This document shows positions 27,211 to 35,438 of a DNA stretch of 64,000 nucleotides, one piece after another. The translations under genes were made by a program, and so were the position numbers. Origin of the DNA: DATFDN01 sp963818885 (lineage in GTDB: Bacteria > Pseudomonadota > Alphaproteobacteria > Acetobacterales > Acetobacteraceae); NCBI GenBank assembly GCA_963818885.1, contig CAWFTP010000003.1, positions 124,001-188,000 on the forward strand. The letters are read 5' to 3'. The notes below the pieces were generated by a model. That model saw only the letters and a list, made by a program, of their open reading frames with translations, searched no databases and was not told the origin of the DNA. Within the stretch, counting starts at the first letter, position 1; each line of letters begins with the position of its first letter.

Positions 27211-27570
27211 ATGGGCGAGGAAATGCTGGTGGCTCGGGTCTATATCAACGAGTTAGACCATGGTCGGCGGAAATCACTGATGCAGGAGCTGCTCAATGTG
27301 CTGCGCGATCAGCAGCGGGTCCTCAGCGTGGTGGTCTTCCGTGGCATTGCCGGCATTGGCGAGAGTGGCGAGGTGCATGCCGCCGACATGCTGCGTCTCA
27401 ATGTCGACCTGCCGCTGGTGGTCGAATTCTTTGACAAGCCGGCAGTGGTCAAAGCCGCTCTCTCCTTGCTGGAGCCGCTCATCCCGACAGGGCATCCCAT
27501 CCTGTGCTGGACGGCGACACAGCACGCCAAGCCGTCTGTCCGCGGGCCGAGCAAGACGGCTGCGCCATGA
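27211..27570 (+). CDS. DUF190 protein paired with CrcB
   Basis: 119 residues of the DUF190 fold (PII-like ferredoxin-type barrel): VARVYINELDHGRRKSLMQE, VLSVVVFRGIAGIGESGEVH and LPLVVEFFDKPAVVKAAL. DUF190 genes commonly stand next to crcB and are suspected to modulate the exporter. It follows crcB by 22 bases, with AGGGAGG as a strong ribosome site. The C-terminal 15 residues are unstructured. Function is inferred from context only. Confidence 0.85.
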   Translation: MGEEMLVARVYINELDHGRRKSLMQELLNVLRDQQRVLSVVVFRGIAGIGESGEVHAADMLRLNVDLPLVVEFFDKPAVVKAALSLLEPLIPTGHPILCWTATQHAKPSVRGPSKTAAP

Positions 27571-27643
27571 GGGCCGCGGCAAGCTTTCCGTTGCCGGCTG
27601 ACCGAAAGCACCCTAGGATTCCGGCAGCATAGGGGAAAACGGG

Positions 27644-28265
27644 ATGCCGCGTCGCACTGGCCTGATCGCCTCGTTGGGGTGTCTCTGCGCGGCGTCGATG
27701 CTGGCCGGCTGCGCCGTCCAACCACCCACCGGTCCCACCGTCATGGCGCTCCCCACACCCGGCAAGAGCCTGCAGAATTTCCAACGAGACGACTACGATT
27801 GCCGCAACTACGCGAGCCAGACGATCGCCTATCAGGTGCAGGGCGCGACAGCAACCAACCCGGGGGCAACGGGGGCGGTGCTCGGGACGCTGGGCGGAGC
27901 AGCACTGGGTGCCGCGATCGGTGCCGCCGCCGGAAACGCCGGCGCGGGCGCTGCGATCGGCGCCGGGACCGGGCTGGTCGGCGGCACCGCGGTCGGCGCC
28001 AACCAGGCCGGCGCCAGCCGGTACTCGCTGCAACAGAACTACAACATCGCGTATACGCAGTGCATGTACGCGCGCGGCAACTCCGTGCGCTCACCGCCCC
28101 CGGGCTACCCGTACGGGTACTGACGGCGCGCCGTATTACCCGGACTACGCATACGGTGCCGGATATCCATTCGTCGTCGGCGCCTATCCGTTCTTCTATG
28201 GGCCAAGCGTTGTCGTGGCCGGCGGCGGCTGGCACGGCGGCGGCTGGCACGGCTGGCACCACTAA
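27644..28265 (+). CDS. Glycine-zipper lipoprotein (probably frameshifted near its C-terminus)
   Basis: The signal peptide ends in the lipobox MLAGC. Two conserved cysteine segments (DDYDCRNYASQTIAYQV and AYTQCMYARGN) flank a glycine zipper GAVLGTLGGAALGAAIGAAA. The first frame ends at 28123 (159 residues). One base later another frame continues naturally from PPGYPYGY with DGAPYYPDYAYGAGYPFVVG to GGGWHGGGWHGWHH at 28265. The longer form is preferred. Likely an outer-membrane or periplasmic lipoprotein of unknown role, similar in style to the protein at 41897. Confidence 0.7.
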
Positions 28266-28967
28266 GACGGGCCGCCGCCATCTCCCAAAGGAACACCCCA
28301 GCGATCGGAGAAGGCAACCTCGCTGAGAGGCTTGCGCTTGACCGGGCCGAAATGCCCCACCGGCCAGCCGATCGGCATCAGGGCGCAGGTGGACACCTCC
28401 TCGGGAATGCCGAGCAGCTCTTTCACCTCACCCTCGTAATAGAGATGATTGGTGGTGATCAGCGTCGCGAGCCCGAGCGCTCGCGCGGCGAGGATGATAT
28501 TCTGCACGGCGGGATAGATGCTCGCCCCGCGGATCAGCTGCTGGTAGGCGAGCAGGTCGCCGTACCGCGCCCGCATCTCGGCGGGCAGCATCTCCCTCGC
28601 GGGCACCGCGTTAGCGCGGACGCAGGGAACGAGCAGCACCGGCGCGTCGCCCATATGCGCCCATAGGTACTCGCCCGCCGTCATCATGCGCTGGTTACTC
28701 GTCCGCGGAGAGATGCGCCGGGCGTCCGCGTGCGGCGTAGATGACGCGTGAGACTTCCGAGGCCCGCCGATAGATGTCGCCGAGGCGGCGCCGTCGCTCG
28801 GCATCGCGTACGACCACGAACGTCCAGGGTTGCGCATTTCCACCCGATCCCGCGCGCGTGCCGGCTTCAAGCAGCCGCTCGACGATCGCCTCCGGCACCG
28901 GATCGGGCGTGAACCGCCGGAGCGCCCGGGCGGTATACATGGCTTCAAACAGCCCGATCTCGGACAT
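28262..28967 (-). CDS. Nitroreductase family protein (frameshifted in this sequence)
   Basis: The N-terminal frame starts at 28967 (MSEIGLFEAMYTARALRRFT) and includes the FMN-binding TRAGSGGNAQPWTFVVVRD. It stops at ADE near 28696. The next frame continues MMTAGEYLWAHMGDAPVLLV, YPAVQNIILAARALGLATLI and MPIGWPVGHFGPVKRKPLSE. Dropping one A (GAGTAAC read as GAG-TAC) joins them into about 235 residues, normal for the family. These flavoproteins reduce nitroaromatics or quinones with NAD(P)H. The start overlaps the hdaA end by 23 bases. Confidence 0.8.
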
Positions 28968-29628
28968 CCGATCCCTCCACCTCCTCCAGCACCGATGCGG
29001 CGATCGCATGGGTGACGGCCCCACCCACGGCGAGCGCGGCACGATCGAGACGATCGGCGATGTCCCGCACCGTCGCGGGCGTCCGGGGCAGGCGGCGCAG
29101 CAGCCAGGACTGCACGGCGGTAGACACGGTGATCTGGCGCTCGGCGAGCAGCGACATCAGCAGCGCGGCGAGCAGCGCCTCCTCCGCCGCGCCGATCTCC
29201 ACCGACGCCGTCGCGCGCAGCCGGCTCGCGAGATCGGGCAGCACCACGTTCCAGCGCGCCGGCGCGGCGCGCGCGGCGAGCAGCACGGGCCGGCGTGCCT
29301 CGGCGCTGCCGTTGAGCCAATGCAGCAGTCGCCGCTCATCGGCGAGCGCCGTCTCGGCATCGTCGAGCGCCCATGGCGCATCGGGCGGCGGCGTATCGGG
29401 AAGAGGCGGCATCAGGATGGATCCTCCGACGCGCCCGGCCCAAAGATGCAGGAGGTGCGTCTTGCCGCAGCCCGCCTGCCCCCATAGCGCGAGCCGCCCG
29501 CCTGGCCATTCGGTCGTCCGCGCGAGCCAAGTAAGCGCCGGCTCGTTCGAGGGTGCCTTCAAAAACGTCGCCTGATCGAACCGCGACCGGTGCGCAAAAG
29601 GCAGGCTGAGCTGGGGGGTGCCGGCCAA
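28945..29628 (-). CDS. hdaA: DnaA-related protein HdaA (regulatory inactivation of DnaA)
   Basis: A 227-residue AAA+ protein. The N-terminal clamp-binding peptide QLSLPF lies at residues 6-11, Walker A WGQAGCGKTHLLHLW near 49, Walker B ALDDAETAL near 90 and a sensor region LPDLASRLRATASVEI. It matches alphaproteobacterial HdaA, which with the beta clamp stimulates DnaA-ATP hydrolysis. The C-terminal DnaA domain IV is absent, as expected. Its neighbours match other alphaproteobacteria. Confidence 0.85.
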   Translation of the reverse strand: MAGTPQLSLPFAHRSRFDQATFLKAPSNEPALTWLARTTEWPGGRLALWGQAGCGKTHLLHLWAGRVGGSILMPPLPDTPPPDAPWALDDAETALADERRLLHWLNGSAEARRPVLLAARAAPARWNVVLPDLASRLRATASVEIGAAEEALLAALLMSLLAERQITVSTAVQSWLLRRLPRTPATVRDIADRLDRAALAVGGAVTHAIAASVLEEVEGSDVRDRAV

Positions 29629-29633
29629 GCGTG

Positions 29634-30038
29634 TCAGGCGTGCGCGTGGCGGGGGCGCCGCCGCGCTATCAGGCGGTCGAGGCTGATCGGGCCGGGTCCC
29701 GCGATGAAGAGATAGAGGAAGATGAAACAGTAGAGGATCGCAGCGTCGCCGCCATTAACGAGGGGGAACGGCGATTTCGCGTCGTGGACCATGAAATAGC
29801 CGACCGCCATCTCGCCTGACATGATGAAGGCGGCGGGACGAGTGAACAGGCCGATAAGCACGAGCACGCCGCCGACGAGCTCGATTAGGCCGGAAATCCA
29901 GACCACGGCCGACATCGGCCCGGTATGGACGACCGGGAAGTCGAACAACTTGGACAGGCCGTGCTCGAGGAAACAAAGCCCGGCGACGAAGCGGAGCAGG
30001 CTGAGCACGTAGGGTTGCAAGGCGTTGGCAAATCGCAA
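29634..30038 (-). CDS. DoxX family membrane protein
   Basis: 134 residues with four membrane helices. The family pattern LLRFVAGLCFLEHGLSKLF, WISGLIELVGGVLVLIGLFT, RPAAFIMSGEMAVGYFMVH and NGGDAAILYCFIFLYLFIAG is clear. DoxX-like proteins take part in thiol and redox stress handling at the membrane, but the reaction here is unknown. It sits between the AI-2E permease (upstream) and hdaA on the same strand. Confidence 0.88.
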   Translation of the reverse strand: MRFANALQPYVLSLLRFVAGLCFLEHGLSKLFDFPVVHTGPMSAVVWISGLIELVGGVLVLIGLFTRPAAFIMSGEMAVGYFMVHDAKSPFPLVNGGDAAILYCFIFLYLFIAGPGPISLDRLIARRRPRHAHA

Positions 30039-30053
30039 GGCAGGGGTCCTTTC

Positions 30054-31289
30054 TCAGGAATTGGGTGGCGGATCGAGGTAGAGCGGGCTGCGCAGGTAGC
30101 GGCGCAGCCAGAAACGGCACAGCACGCCGATCGTTGCCGCCACCGGAACCGCCAGCATCACCCCCAGGAAGCCGAACGCCGCGCCGCCCGCGAACAGGGC
30201 GAAGATGACCCATACCGCCGGCAGCTCCACCCGATCGCCCAGGAAGCGCGGGTAGATGACGTAGCCCTCCAAAATCTGGCCGACGATCAGCACGCATCCG
30301 ATGACGATGACACCGCGCCAGGTCGGGAATTGCGCCAGCGCCAGGGCGATCGCCGTCACGCCCCCGGTGATCGAGCCGACATAGGGGATGAAGGAAAGCA
30401 GCCCGGCGGCGGTGCCGACGATCAGGCCGAGATCGAGGCCGGCGAGGGTGAGCGCGGCGGCATAGTAGACGGCGAGGATGACGCAGCACAGCGCCTGCCC
30501 GCGCACCCAGGCGGAAAGGATCCGGTCCACCTCGCGCGCCTGGGCGCGGATCAGTCCGGCATAGCGGCGCGGCAGCCAGGAATTGATCTTGCCCACCGCG
30601 CGCGGCCAGTCGCGCAGCAGGTAGAAGGCTACGATCGGCGTGACGATCGCGAGCGTGAGCACGTTGAAGATCGCGAAGCCGCTGGTGATCAGCCCGGTGA
30701 GGGTGGAAACCGCGAAGGTCAGCATCGACCCCGCCTGGCTGCTGACCAGGTCGCGCAACTTGTCGTTGACCACGTCGTGGCCGAAATTCTCCTGTGCCCG
30801 TGTGATGATTTCCGCGGCCCAGGCTTGCAGGTGGTGCACATATTGCGGAAATCGCCCCAGGAACAATCCGACCTGTGAAACCAGCAGCGGGTAGAGCAGC
30901 AGCGCGAACAGCAGGAATGCCGCGAGCAGCGCGAGCACCATGATCAACGCGGCAAGCCCGCGGCCTATTCCCAGGCGGGTAAGCCGCGTCGCCAGGGGAT
31001 CGAGCGCGTAGGCGATCACCGCGGCGGCCACGAACGGGGCGAGCACGCCGCCGAACAGCTCGAGCACGAGGAAGATGACGACGAGCAGCCCGACGGCGAG
31101 CGCGATGCGCTGCCCGCGCGTCGCGTGCGACGGGGGTGCCAGGCGAGGCGGCGGCAGAGCCTCGGGGCCGGCCTCGGGCTCGATTTCGAGCGTCTCCACC
31201 GGCACCCCGGCCGGCGGCGGGACAGGCAGGCTCCGCCGGTTCAGCCGCAGGAACGGGCCCCTAGCGCCCGTGCGCCACGCGCCAGACAT
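30054..31289 (-). CDS. AI-2E family (PerM-like) permease
   Basis: 411 residues. A proline-rich cytoplasmic N-terminus of about 55 residues leads to eight membrane helices in the AI-2E/UPF0118 pattern, with VTPIVAFYLLRDWPRAVGKI, SFIPYVGSITGGVTAIALAL and GVMLAVPVAATIGVL. Members export autoinducer-2 or act in sodium/proton antiport. In alphaproteobacteria this gene lies between purM/CDP-alcohol transferase and hdaA, as here. The start at 31289 overlaps the upstream gene by 29 bases. Confidence 0.88.
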   Translation of the reverse strand: MSGAWRTGARGPFLRLNRRSLPVPPPAGVPVETLEIEPEAGPEALPPPRLAPPSHATRGQRIALAVGLLVVIFLVLELFGGVLAPFVAAAVIAYALDPLATRLTRLGIGRGLAALIMVLALLAAFLLFALLLYPLLVSQVGLFLGRFPQYVHHLQAWAAEIITRAQENFGHDVVNDKLRDLVSSQAGSMLTFAVSTLTGLITSGFAIFNVLTLAIVTPIVAFYLLRDWPRAVGKINSWLPRRYAGLIRAQAREVDRILSAWVRGQALCCVILAVYYAAALTLAGLDLGLIVGTAAGLLSFIPYVGSITGGVTAIALALAQFPTWRGVIVIGCVLIVGQILEGYVIYPRFLGDRVELPAVWVIFALFAGGAAFGFLGVMLAVPVAATIGVLCRFWLRRYLRSPLYLDPPPNS

Positions 31290-31836
31290 AGCCGACCCCC
31301 GACACCAGCGTGCTCGCCGCGACCGTCCAGACGAGCGCGAGCATCGCTGCGTCCGCCGCCGGGCCGAACAGGCGGACGGCGGCGAGGAAGAGGGCGAAGG
31401 CGACCAGGACGATCTGCAGCACGGTGTTGACCTTGGAAACGAACAGCGGGCGGATCGCCACCGGCTGGCCCAACTGGGCGAGGACCACGATCCCGCCCAC
31501 GATCACGAGGTCGCGGAACACGACCAGCGTGGCAAGCCAGCTCGGCAGCACCCCCACCGCCGCGAGCGTCACATACATGGTGACGAGTAGCGCCTTGTCT
31601 GCCACGGGATCGAGCACCGCGCCAAGACGCGTCACCCCGGCCCGCCGGGCGAGCCAGCCATCCACCGCGTCCGATGCTCCAGCGGCGACGAACAGGCCGA
31701 AGGCGCTGCCCATCGCGCGGTCGATCACCAGCCAGAAGGCGAGCGGGACGGCGCAGAGCCGCGCCAGCGTGATCAGGTTGGGCAGGCCCAGGAGGCTGGT
31801 CGAGGCCCTGGTCGCGATCGGCGTGCCGTCCGGCAT
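31261..31836 (-). CDS. CDP-alcohol phosphatidyltransferase family protein (PgsA-like)
   Basis: About 191 residues with six membrane helices. The catalytic motif is complete: SDAVDGWLARRAGVTRLGAV followed by LDPVADK. It begins with LGLPNLITLARL, typical of phosphatidylglycerophosphate or cardiolipin synthase-like enzymes that transfer phosphatidyl groups from CDP-diacylglycerol. The ATG at 31836 is preferred over 31887 because it leaves promoter room before the divergent purM; both are possible. Confidence 0.85.
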   Translation of the reverse strand: MPDGTPIATRASTSLLGLPNLITLARLCAVPLAFWLVIDRAMGSAFGLFVAAGASDAVDGWLARRAGVTRLGAVLDPVADKALLVTMYVTLAAVGVLPSWLATLVVFRDLVIVGGIVVLAQLGQPVAIRPLFVSKVNTVLQIVLVAFALFLAAVRLFGPAADAAMLALVWTVAASTLVSGVGYVWRVAHGR

Positions 31837-31907
31837 CAATGCTCTCTGTTCACGCCGTTGCGCCCCGACACGGCCTATGGTTGTCAAGCCCTAGCGTATC
31901 GGGGGCC

Positions 31908-32969
31908 ATGATGACCAGTGCGGAGACGACCGCGGAGAACGGCCTCAGCTACCGGATGGCCGGGGTGGACATCGACGCGGGTGAGGCGCTGGTCGAGGCG
32001 ATCAAGCCGCTCGCCCGCGCGACGCATCGCGCCGGCGTGCTCGGCGGCCTCGGCGGGTTCGGCGCGCTGTTCGACCTCAAAGCCGCGGGGTTCACAGATC
32101 CGGTGCTGGTGGCGACGACCGATGGGGTCGGCACCAAGCTGAGGCTCGCCATCGAGATCGGGATGCATGATACGGTCGGCATCGACCTCGTCGCCATGTG
32201 CGTGAACGACCTGATCGTGCAGGGCGCGGAGCCTTTGTTCTTTCTTGACTATTTCGCCATTGGCCGCCTTGACGTCGAGCAGGCACGTGCGATCATCGCC
32301 GGGATCGCGGAGGGCTGCCGGCAGGCCGGCTGCGCCCTGGTAGGCGGCGAGACCGCCGAGATGCCGGGGATGTACGAAGCGGGCGACTACGACCTCGCCG
32401 GCTTCGCGGTCGGCGCGGCGGAACGGGGCACGCTGTTGCCGTGCGGCGTGGCAGCAGGGGATGTGGTCCTCGGGCTCGCCAGCGCCGGGGTGCATTCGAA
32501 CGGGTTCTCCCTGGTGCGGCGGATCGTCGCCACCTCCGGGCTCGCCTGGAATGCGCCGGCGCCGTTCGCGCCGGGCCTCATGTTGGGTCAGGCGCTGCTG
32601 GCGCCGACGCGGATCTATGTCCGTCCGCTGCTCGCGCTGCACCGTGCGGGGCTTCTGAAGGCCGCGGCGCATATCACCGGCGGCGGCCTGCCGGGCAATC
32701 TGCCGCGCGTGCTGCCGGACGGGGCCGAGGCGGTGCTCCGGCCGTCGTGGCCGGCCCCGGCGATCTTCGATTGGCTAGCCCAGACCGGCGGTGTGTCTCG
32801 GGCGGAGATGCTGCGCGTGTTCAACTGCGGGGTGGGCATGGCGGTCGTGGTGAGCGATGTCAACGCCGCCGCCGCGCTGCTGCGTGACGCGGGGGAGATC
32901 GTGTTCCCGCTGGGCCGGATCAACCTCACGAGCGGCGCTTCCTCGGTGCGCTTCGAGGCGGCCCAGTGA
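31908..32969 (+). CDS. purM: Phosphoribosylformylglycinamidine cyclo-ligase (AIR synthetase)
   Basis: 353 residues, normal length, for the fifth step of purine synthesis. The N-terminal half has YRMAGVDIDAGEALVEAIKP, ATTDGVGTKLRLA and MCVNDLIVQGAEPLFFLDYF; the ATP site is GETAEMPGMY. The C-terminal half has LGLASAGVHSNGFSLVRRI, HITGGGLPGNLPRVLP and FNCGVGM. The start ATG-ATG at 31908/31911 has a GGGGG ribosome site; the frame extends to 31839 without similarity. The stop overlaps purN by 4 bases. Confidence 0.97.
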   Translation: MMTSAETTAENGLSYRMAGVDIDAGEALVEAIKPLARATHRAGVLGGLGGFGALFDLKAAGFTDPVLVATTDGVGTKLRLAIEIGMHDTVGIDLVAMCVNDLIVQGAEPLFFLDYFAIGRLDVEQARAIIAGIAEGCRQAGCALVGGETAEMPGMYEAGDYDLAGFAVGAAERGTLLPCGVAAGDVVLGLASAGVHSNGFSLVRRIVATSGLAWNAPAPFAPGLMLGQALLAPTRIYVRPLLALHRAGLLKAAAHITGGGLPGNLPRVLPDGAEAVLRPSWPAPAIFDWLAQTGGVSRAEMLRVFNCGVGMAVVVSDVNAAAALLRDAGEIVFPLGRINLTSGASSVRFEAAQ

Positions 32970-33608
32970 GGCGCCGCACCGCCGTCCTGATCAGCGGGCG
33001 CGGCTCCAACCTGGGGGCGCTGATCGCCGCCGCCGCTGACCCTGCCTATTCGGCGGAGATCGCCCTGGTCATCTCCAATGGCAGTAATGCAGCCGGACTC
33101 GCGGTGGCGGCGCGGGCTGGCATCCGGAGCGCAGTGGTGGAGCATCGCCCGTTTCGTGGCGATCGCGCGGCGCACGAGGTCGCTATCGACGCGGTACTGC
33201 GCGATGGGGGAATTGAGCTCGTTTGCCTCGCCGGCTACATGCGGCTGCTGACGCCGTTACTCGTCGAGCGCTGGAGCGGGCGGATGCTCAACATCCATCC
33301 GAGCCTGCTGCCCGCCTTCCCCGGCCTTCACACCCACGCCCGCGCCCTCGCCGCCGGAGCCCGGCTGCATGGCTGCACCGTGCATCTGGTAACCGAGGCG
33401 ACCGATGCCGGTCCGATTCTCGGGCAGGCGGCGGTCCCCGTCCTACCCGACGACGACGCAGAGCGCCTGGCTGCGCGGGTTCTCATCCAGGAGCATCTTT
33501 TTGTACCCTGCCGTGCTGGGCCTGTTCGCGGCCGGACGGACGGGCGAGCCGCCGGCGGCGGAGAGCGCGCTCTGCAACCCCTTGCCGAACCGGCTTAACC
33601 CTGAATAG
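32966..33608 (+). CDS. purN: Phosphoribosylglycinamide formyltransferase (frameshifted near C-terminus)
   Basis: It starts with the GTG at 32966 overlapping purM (GTGA). It shows VLISGRGSNLGALIAAA, the catalytic and folate region LAGYMRLLTPLLVERWSG then MLNIHPSLLPAFPGLHTHAR, and TDAGPILGQAAVPV. At about 33497 a T5 run (CATCTTTTTGTACCC) throws the frame. With T4 it reads HLLYPAVLGLFAAGRTGEPP and ends at 33608 after PLPNRLNPE. The repaired protein of about 213 residues transfers the formyl group to GAR in purine synthesis. The homopolymer position suggests a sequencing error. Confidence 0.93.
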
Positions 33609-33616
33609 AAGCTGAC

Positions 33617-33811
33617 GTGCCCTCCCCCGAGCCAACCGAGCGGACAGACAACGCCATGGACCACGCCCCGACAGTTTTCCGCGGCCCGGAAACCGAGGAC
33701 CAGTTCCTCGCCGACCGCCAGCGGTTCTGGTTCGGCTTCACCAGGTTCACCGTTACGGTGGTCTGTGTGGTCGTCCTGGTGCTGATCCTGATGACGGTCT
33801 TTTTGGTCTAG
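33617..33811 (+). CDS. Small single-helix membrane protein, resembles bacterial aa3 oxidase subunit IV
   Basis: 64 residues (or 51 from the ATG at 33656). The hydrophilic N-terminus has DRQRFWFGFTRFTVTVV, followed by one membrane helix VVCVVVLVLILMTVFLV. The size and layout resemble the short alphaproteobacterial cytochrome c oxidase subunit IV, which packs against subunit I, but no oxidase genes are nearby. It lies between purN and mazG with 16 bases to mazG. Confidence 0.5.
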   Translation: MPSPEPTERTDNAMDHAPTVFRGPETEDQFLADRQRFWFGFTRFTVTVVCVVVLVLILMTVFLV

Positions 33812-33826
33812 CTTGCCTCCCCCGCC

Positions 33827-34600
33827 ATGACCGACCGGGACGCGGCCGAGCTTTGCCGCCTGCTCGACGTCATGGCGGCGCTGCGCGATCCGGAACACGG
33901 GTGCCCCTGGGACCGAACCCAGAGCTTCGCCACGATCGCCCCCTACACGATCGAGGAAGCCTACGAGGTCGCCGACGCGATCGCACGCGGCGACCTGGCC
34001 GGGTTGAAGGACGAGCTGGGCGACTTGCTGTTCCAGGTCGTCTATCACACGCGGATGGCCGAGGAGGCGGGACAGTTCGGCTTCGCCGATGTCGCCCGCG
34101 CGATCGCCGACAAGATGGTGCGCCGCCATCCGCACGTCTTTGGCGACGCCGCGCCCACGTCGTGGGAGGGACAGAAGGAGGCGGAGCGCGAGGCGCGCGC
34201 CGAGACCGGCACGCTCGCAGACGTCCCGTTGGCGCTGCCGGCGTTGACCCGCGCCGCCAAGCTGACCGCGCGGGTGGCGCGTGTCGGCTTTGACTGGCCG
34301 GATGCGGCCTCGGTGCTCGAGAAGCTCGACGAGGAGATCGCCGAGGTCCGCGCCGAACTGCCCGCCGCCGATCCCGCTCGCCTCGCCGACGAGGTCGGCG
34401 ACCTGCTGTTCGTGCTCGCCAATCTCGCGCGCAAGCTCGACCTCGATCCCGAGGCGTGCCTGCGTCAGGCGAACGCGAAATTCACCCGCCGCTTCGAGGC
34501 GATGGAACGGGCGGCGGCGGCATCAGGGCGCACGCTGTCGGAGATGGATCTGCCTGCGATGGAAGCGGAGTGGCAAGCGGTGAAGCGTGGCGAGCGCTGA
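33827..34600 (+). CDS. mazG: Nucleoside triphosphate pyrophosphohydrolase MazG
   Basis: 257 residues with two MazG domains. The first has LLDVMAALRDPEHGCPWDRT, the EExxE metal motif in IEEAYEVADAIARGD and KDELGDLLFQVVYHTRMAEE. The second repeats the fold with LDEEIAEVRAEL and DEVGDLLFVLANLARKLDLD. It hydrolyses non-canonical NTPs (house-cleaning). It overlaps the following methyltransferase by 14 bases. Confidence 0.95.
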   Translation: MTDRDAAELCRLLDVMAALRDPEHGCPWDRTQSFATIAPYTIEEAYEVADAIARGDLAGLKDELGDLLFQVVYHTRMAEEAGQFGFADVARAIADKMVRRHPHVFGDAAPTSWEGQKEAEREARAETGTLADVPLALPALTRAAKLTARVARVGFDWPDAASVLEKLDEEIAEVRAELPAADPARLADEVGDLLFVLANLARKLDLDPEACLRQANAKFTRRFEAMERAAAASGRTLSEMDLPAMEAEWQAVKRGER

Positions 34601-35423
34601 GCCGGACGAGGCGTGGCGCCGGCTCAATCGGGCGAACTGGGACGAGCGCGTGCCGGTCCATCTCGGCCCCGGCTCGGACTACGATTTCGCGGGGCTGCGC
34701 GCGGGCAACAAGCGGCTGCGCATCGTCGATGACGAGCTGGGGCCTGTCGCGGGCCTCAGCGTGCTGCATCTGCAATGCCATATCGGCACGGACACGCTGG
34801 CGCTCGCCCAACGCGGCGCAACGGTGGTGGGGCTGGACTTCTCCGCCCCCGCGGTCACCGCGGCACGCGAGCTTGCGGCGGAGCTCGGATTGTCGGGATG
34901 CGCGCGCTTCGTGCAGGCCGATGTCTACGCCGCGCCGGCGGCGATTCCAGGCGAACGCTTCGGTCTCGTGCTCACGACATTCGGGACCACCATCTGGCTG
35001 CCCGATATCGGCCGGTGGGCCGAGGTAGTCGCGCATTTCCTCCGGCCGGGCGGCGTCTTCTACTTCGCCGACGTTCATCCCGCCGCGCTCGTGCTCGACG
35101 ATTCGCAACGCGGGCCGGACGGGCGGCCCGGCTTTTGGGCGCCCTATCTTGGCCACGCTCCCCTGGTCATCGAGGAGGCAACCGACTACGCCGATCCCGC
35201 CGCGCAGCTCGCCAACGCCACCACGCATCAATGGATTCACCCGGTGGGCGACACCGTGAGCGCCCTGATCGCGGCGGGCCTGCGCATCGAGTGGCTGCAC
35301 GAGCACGATGCGCTGCCCTGGCGCATGTTCGCCTGCCAGGTCAAAGGCGAGGATGGCCTGTACCGCTGGCCCGACAAGCCGTGGCTGCCGCTGAGCTATT
35401 CGCTGCGCGCGGTGGCGGGATAA
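34587..35423 (+). CDS. SAM-dependent methyltransferase (class I)
   Basis: 278 residues. The SAM site is the GxG-like loop VLHLQCHIGTDTLALAQRG near residue 62, with the acidic motif II (VVGLDFSAPAVTAARELAAE) and the post-loop VLTTFGTTIWLPDIGRW. The C-terminal third (HEHDALPWRMFACQVKGEDG) is conserved among close relatives, whose substrate is unknown. The GTG start at 34587 lies inside the mazG end, suggesting coupling. Confidence 0.85.
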   Translation: MASAEPDEAWRRLNRANWDERVPVHLGPGSDYDFAGLRAGNKRLRIVDDELGPVAGLSVLHLQCHIGTDTLALAQRGATVVGLDFSAPAVTAARELAAELGLSGCARFVQADVYAAPAAIPGERFGLVLTTFGTTIWLPDIGRWAEVVAHFLRPGGVFYFADVHPAALVLDDSQRGPDGRPGFWAPYLGHAPLVIEEATDYADPAAQLANATTHQWIHPVGDTVSALIAAGLRIEWLHEHDALPWRMFACQVKGEDGLYRWPDKPWLPLSYSLRAVAG

Positions 35424-35438
35424 TGGGGAGAGGTCGCA

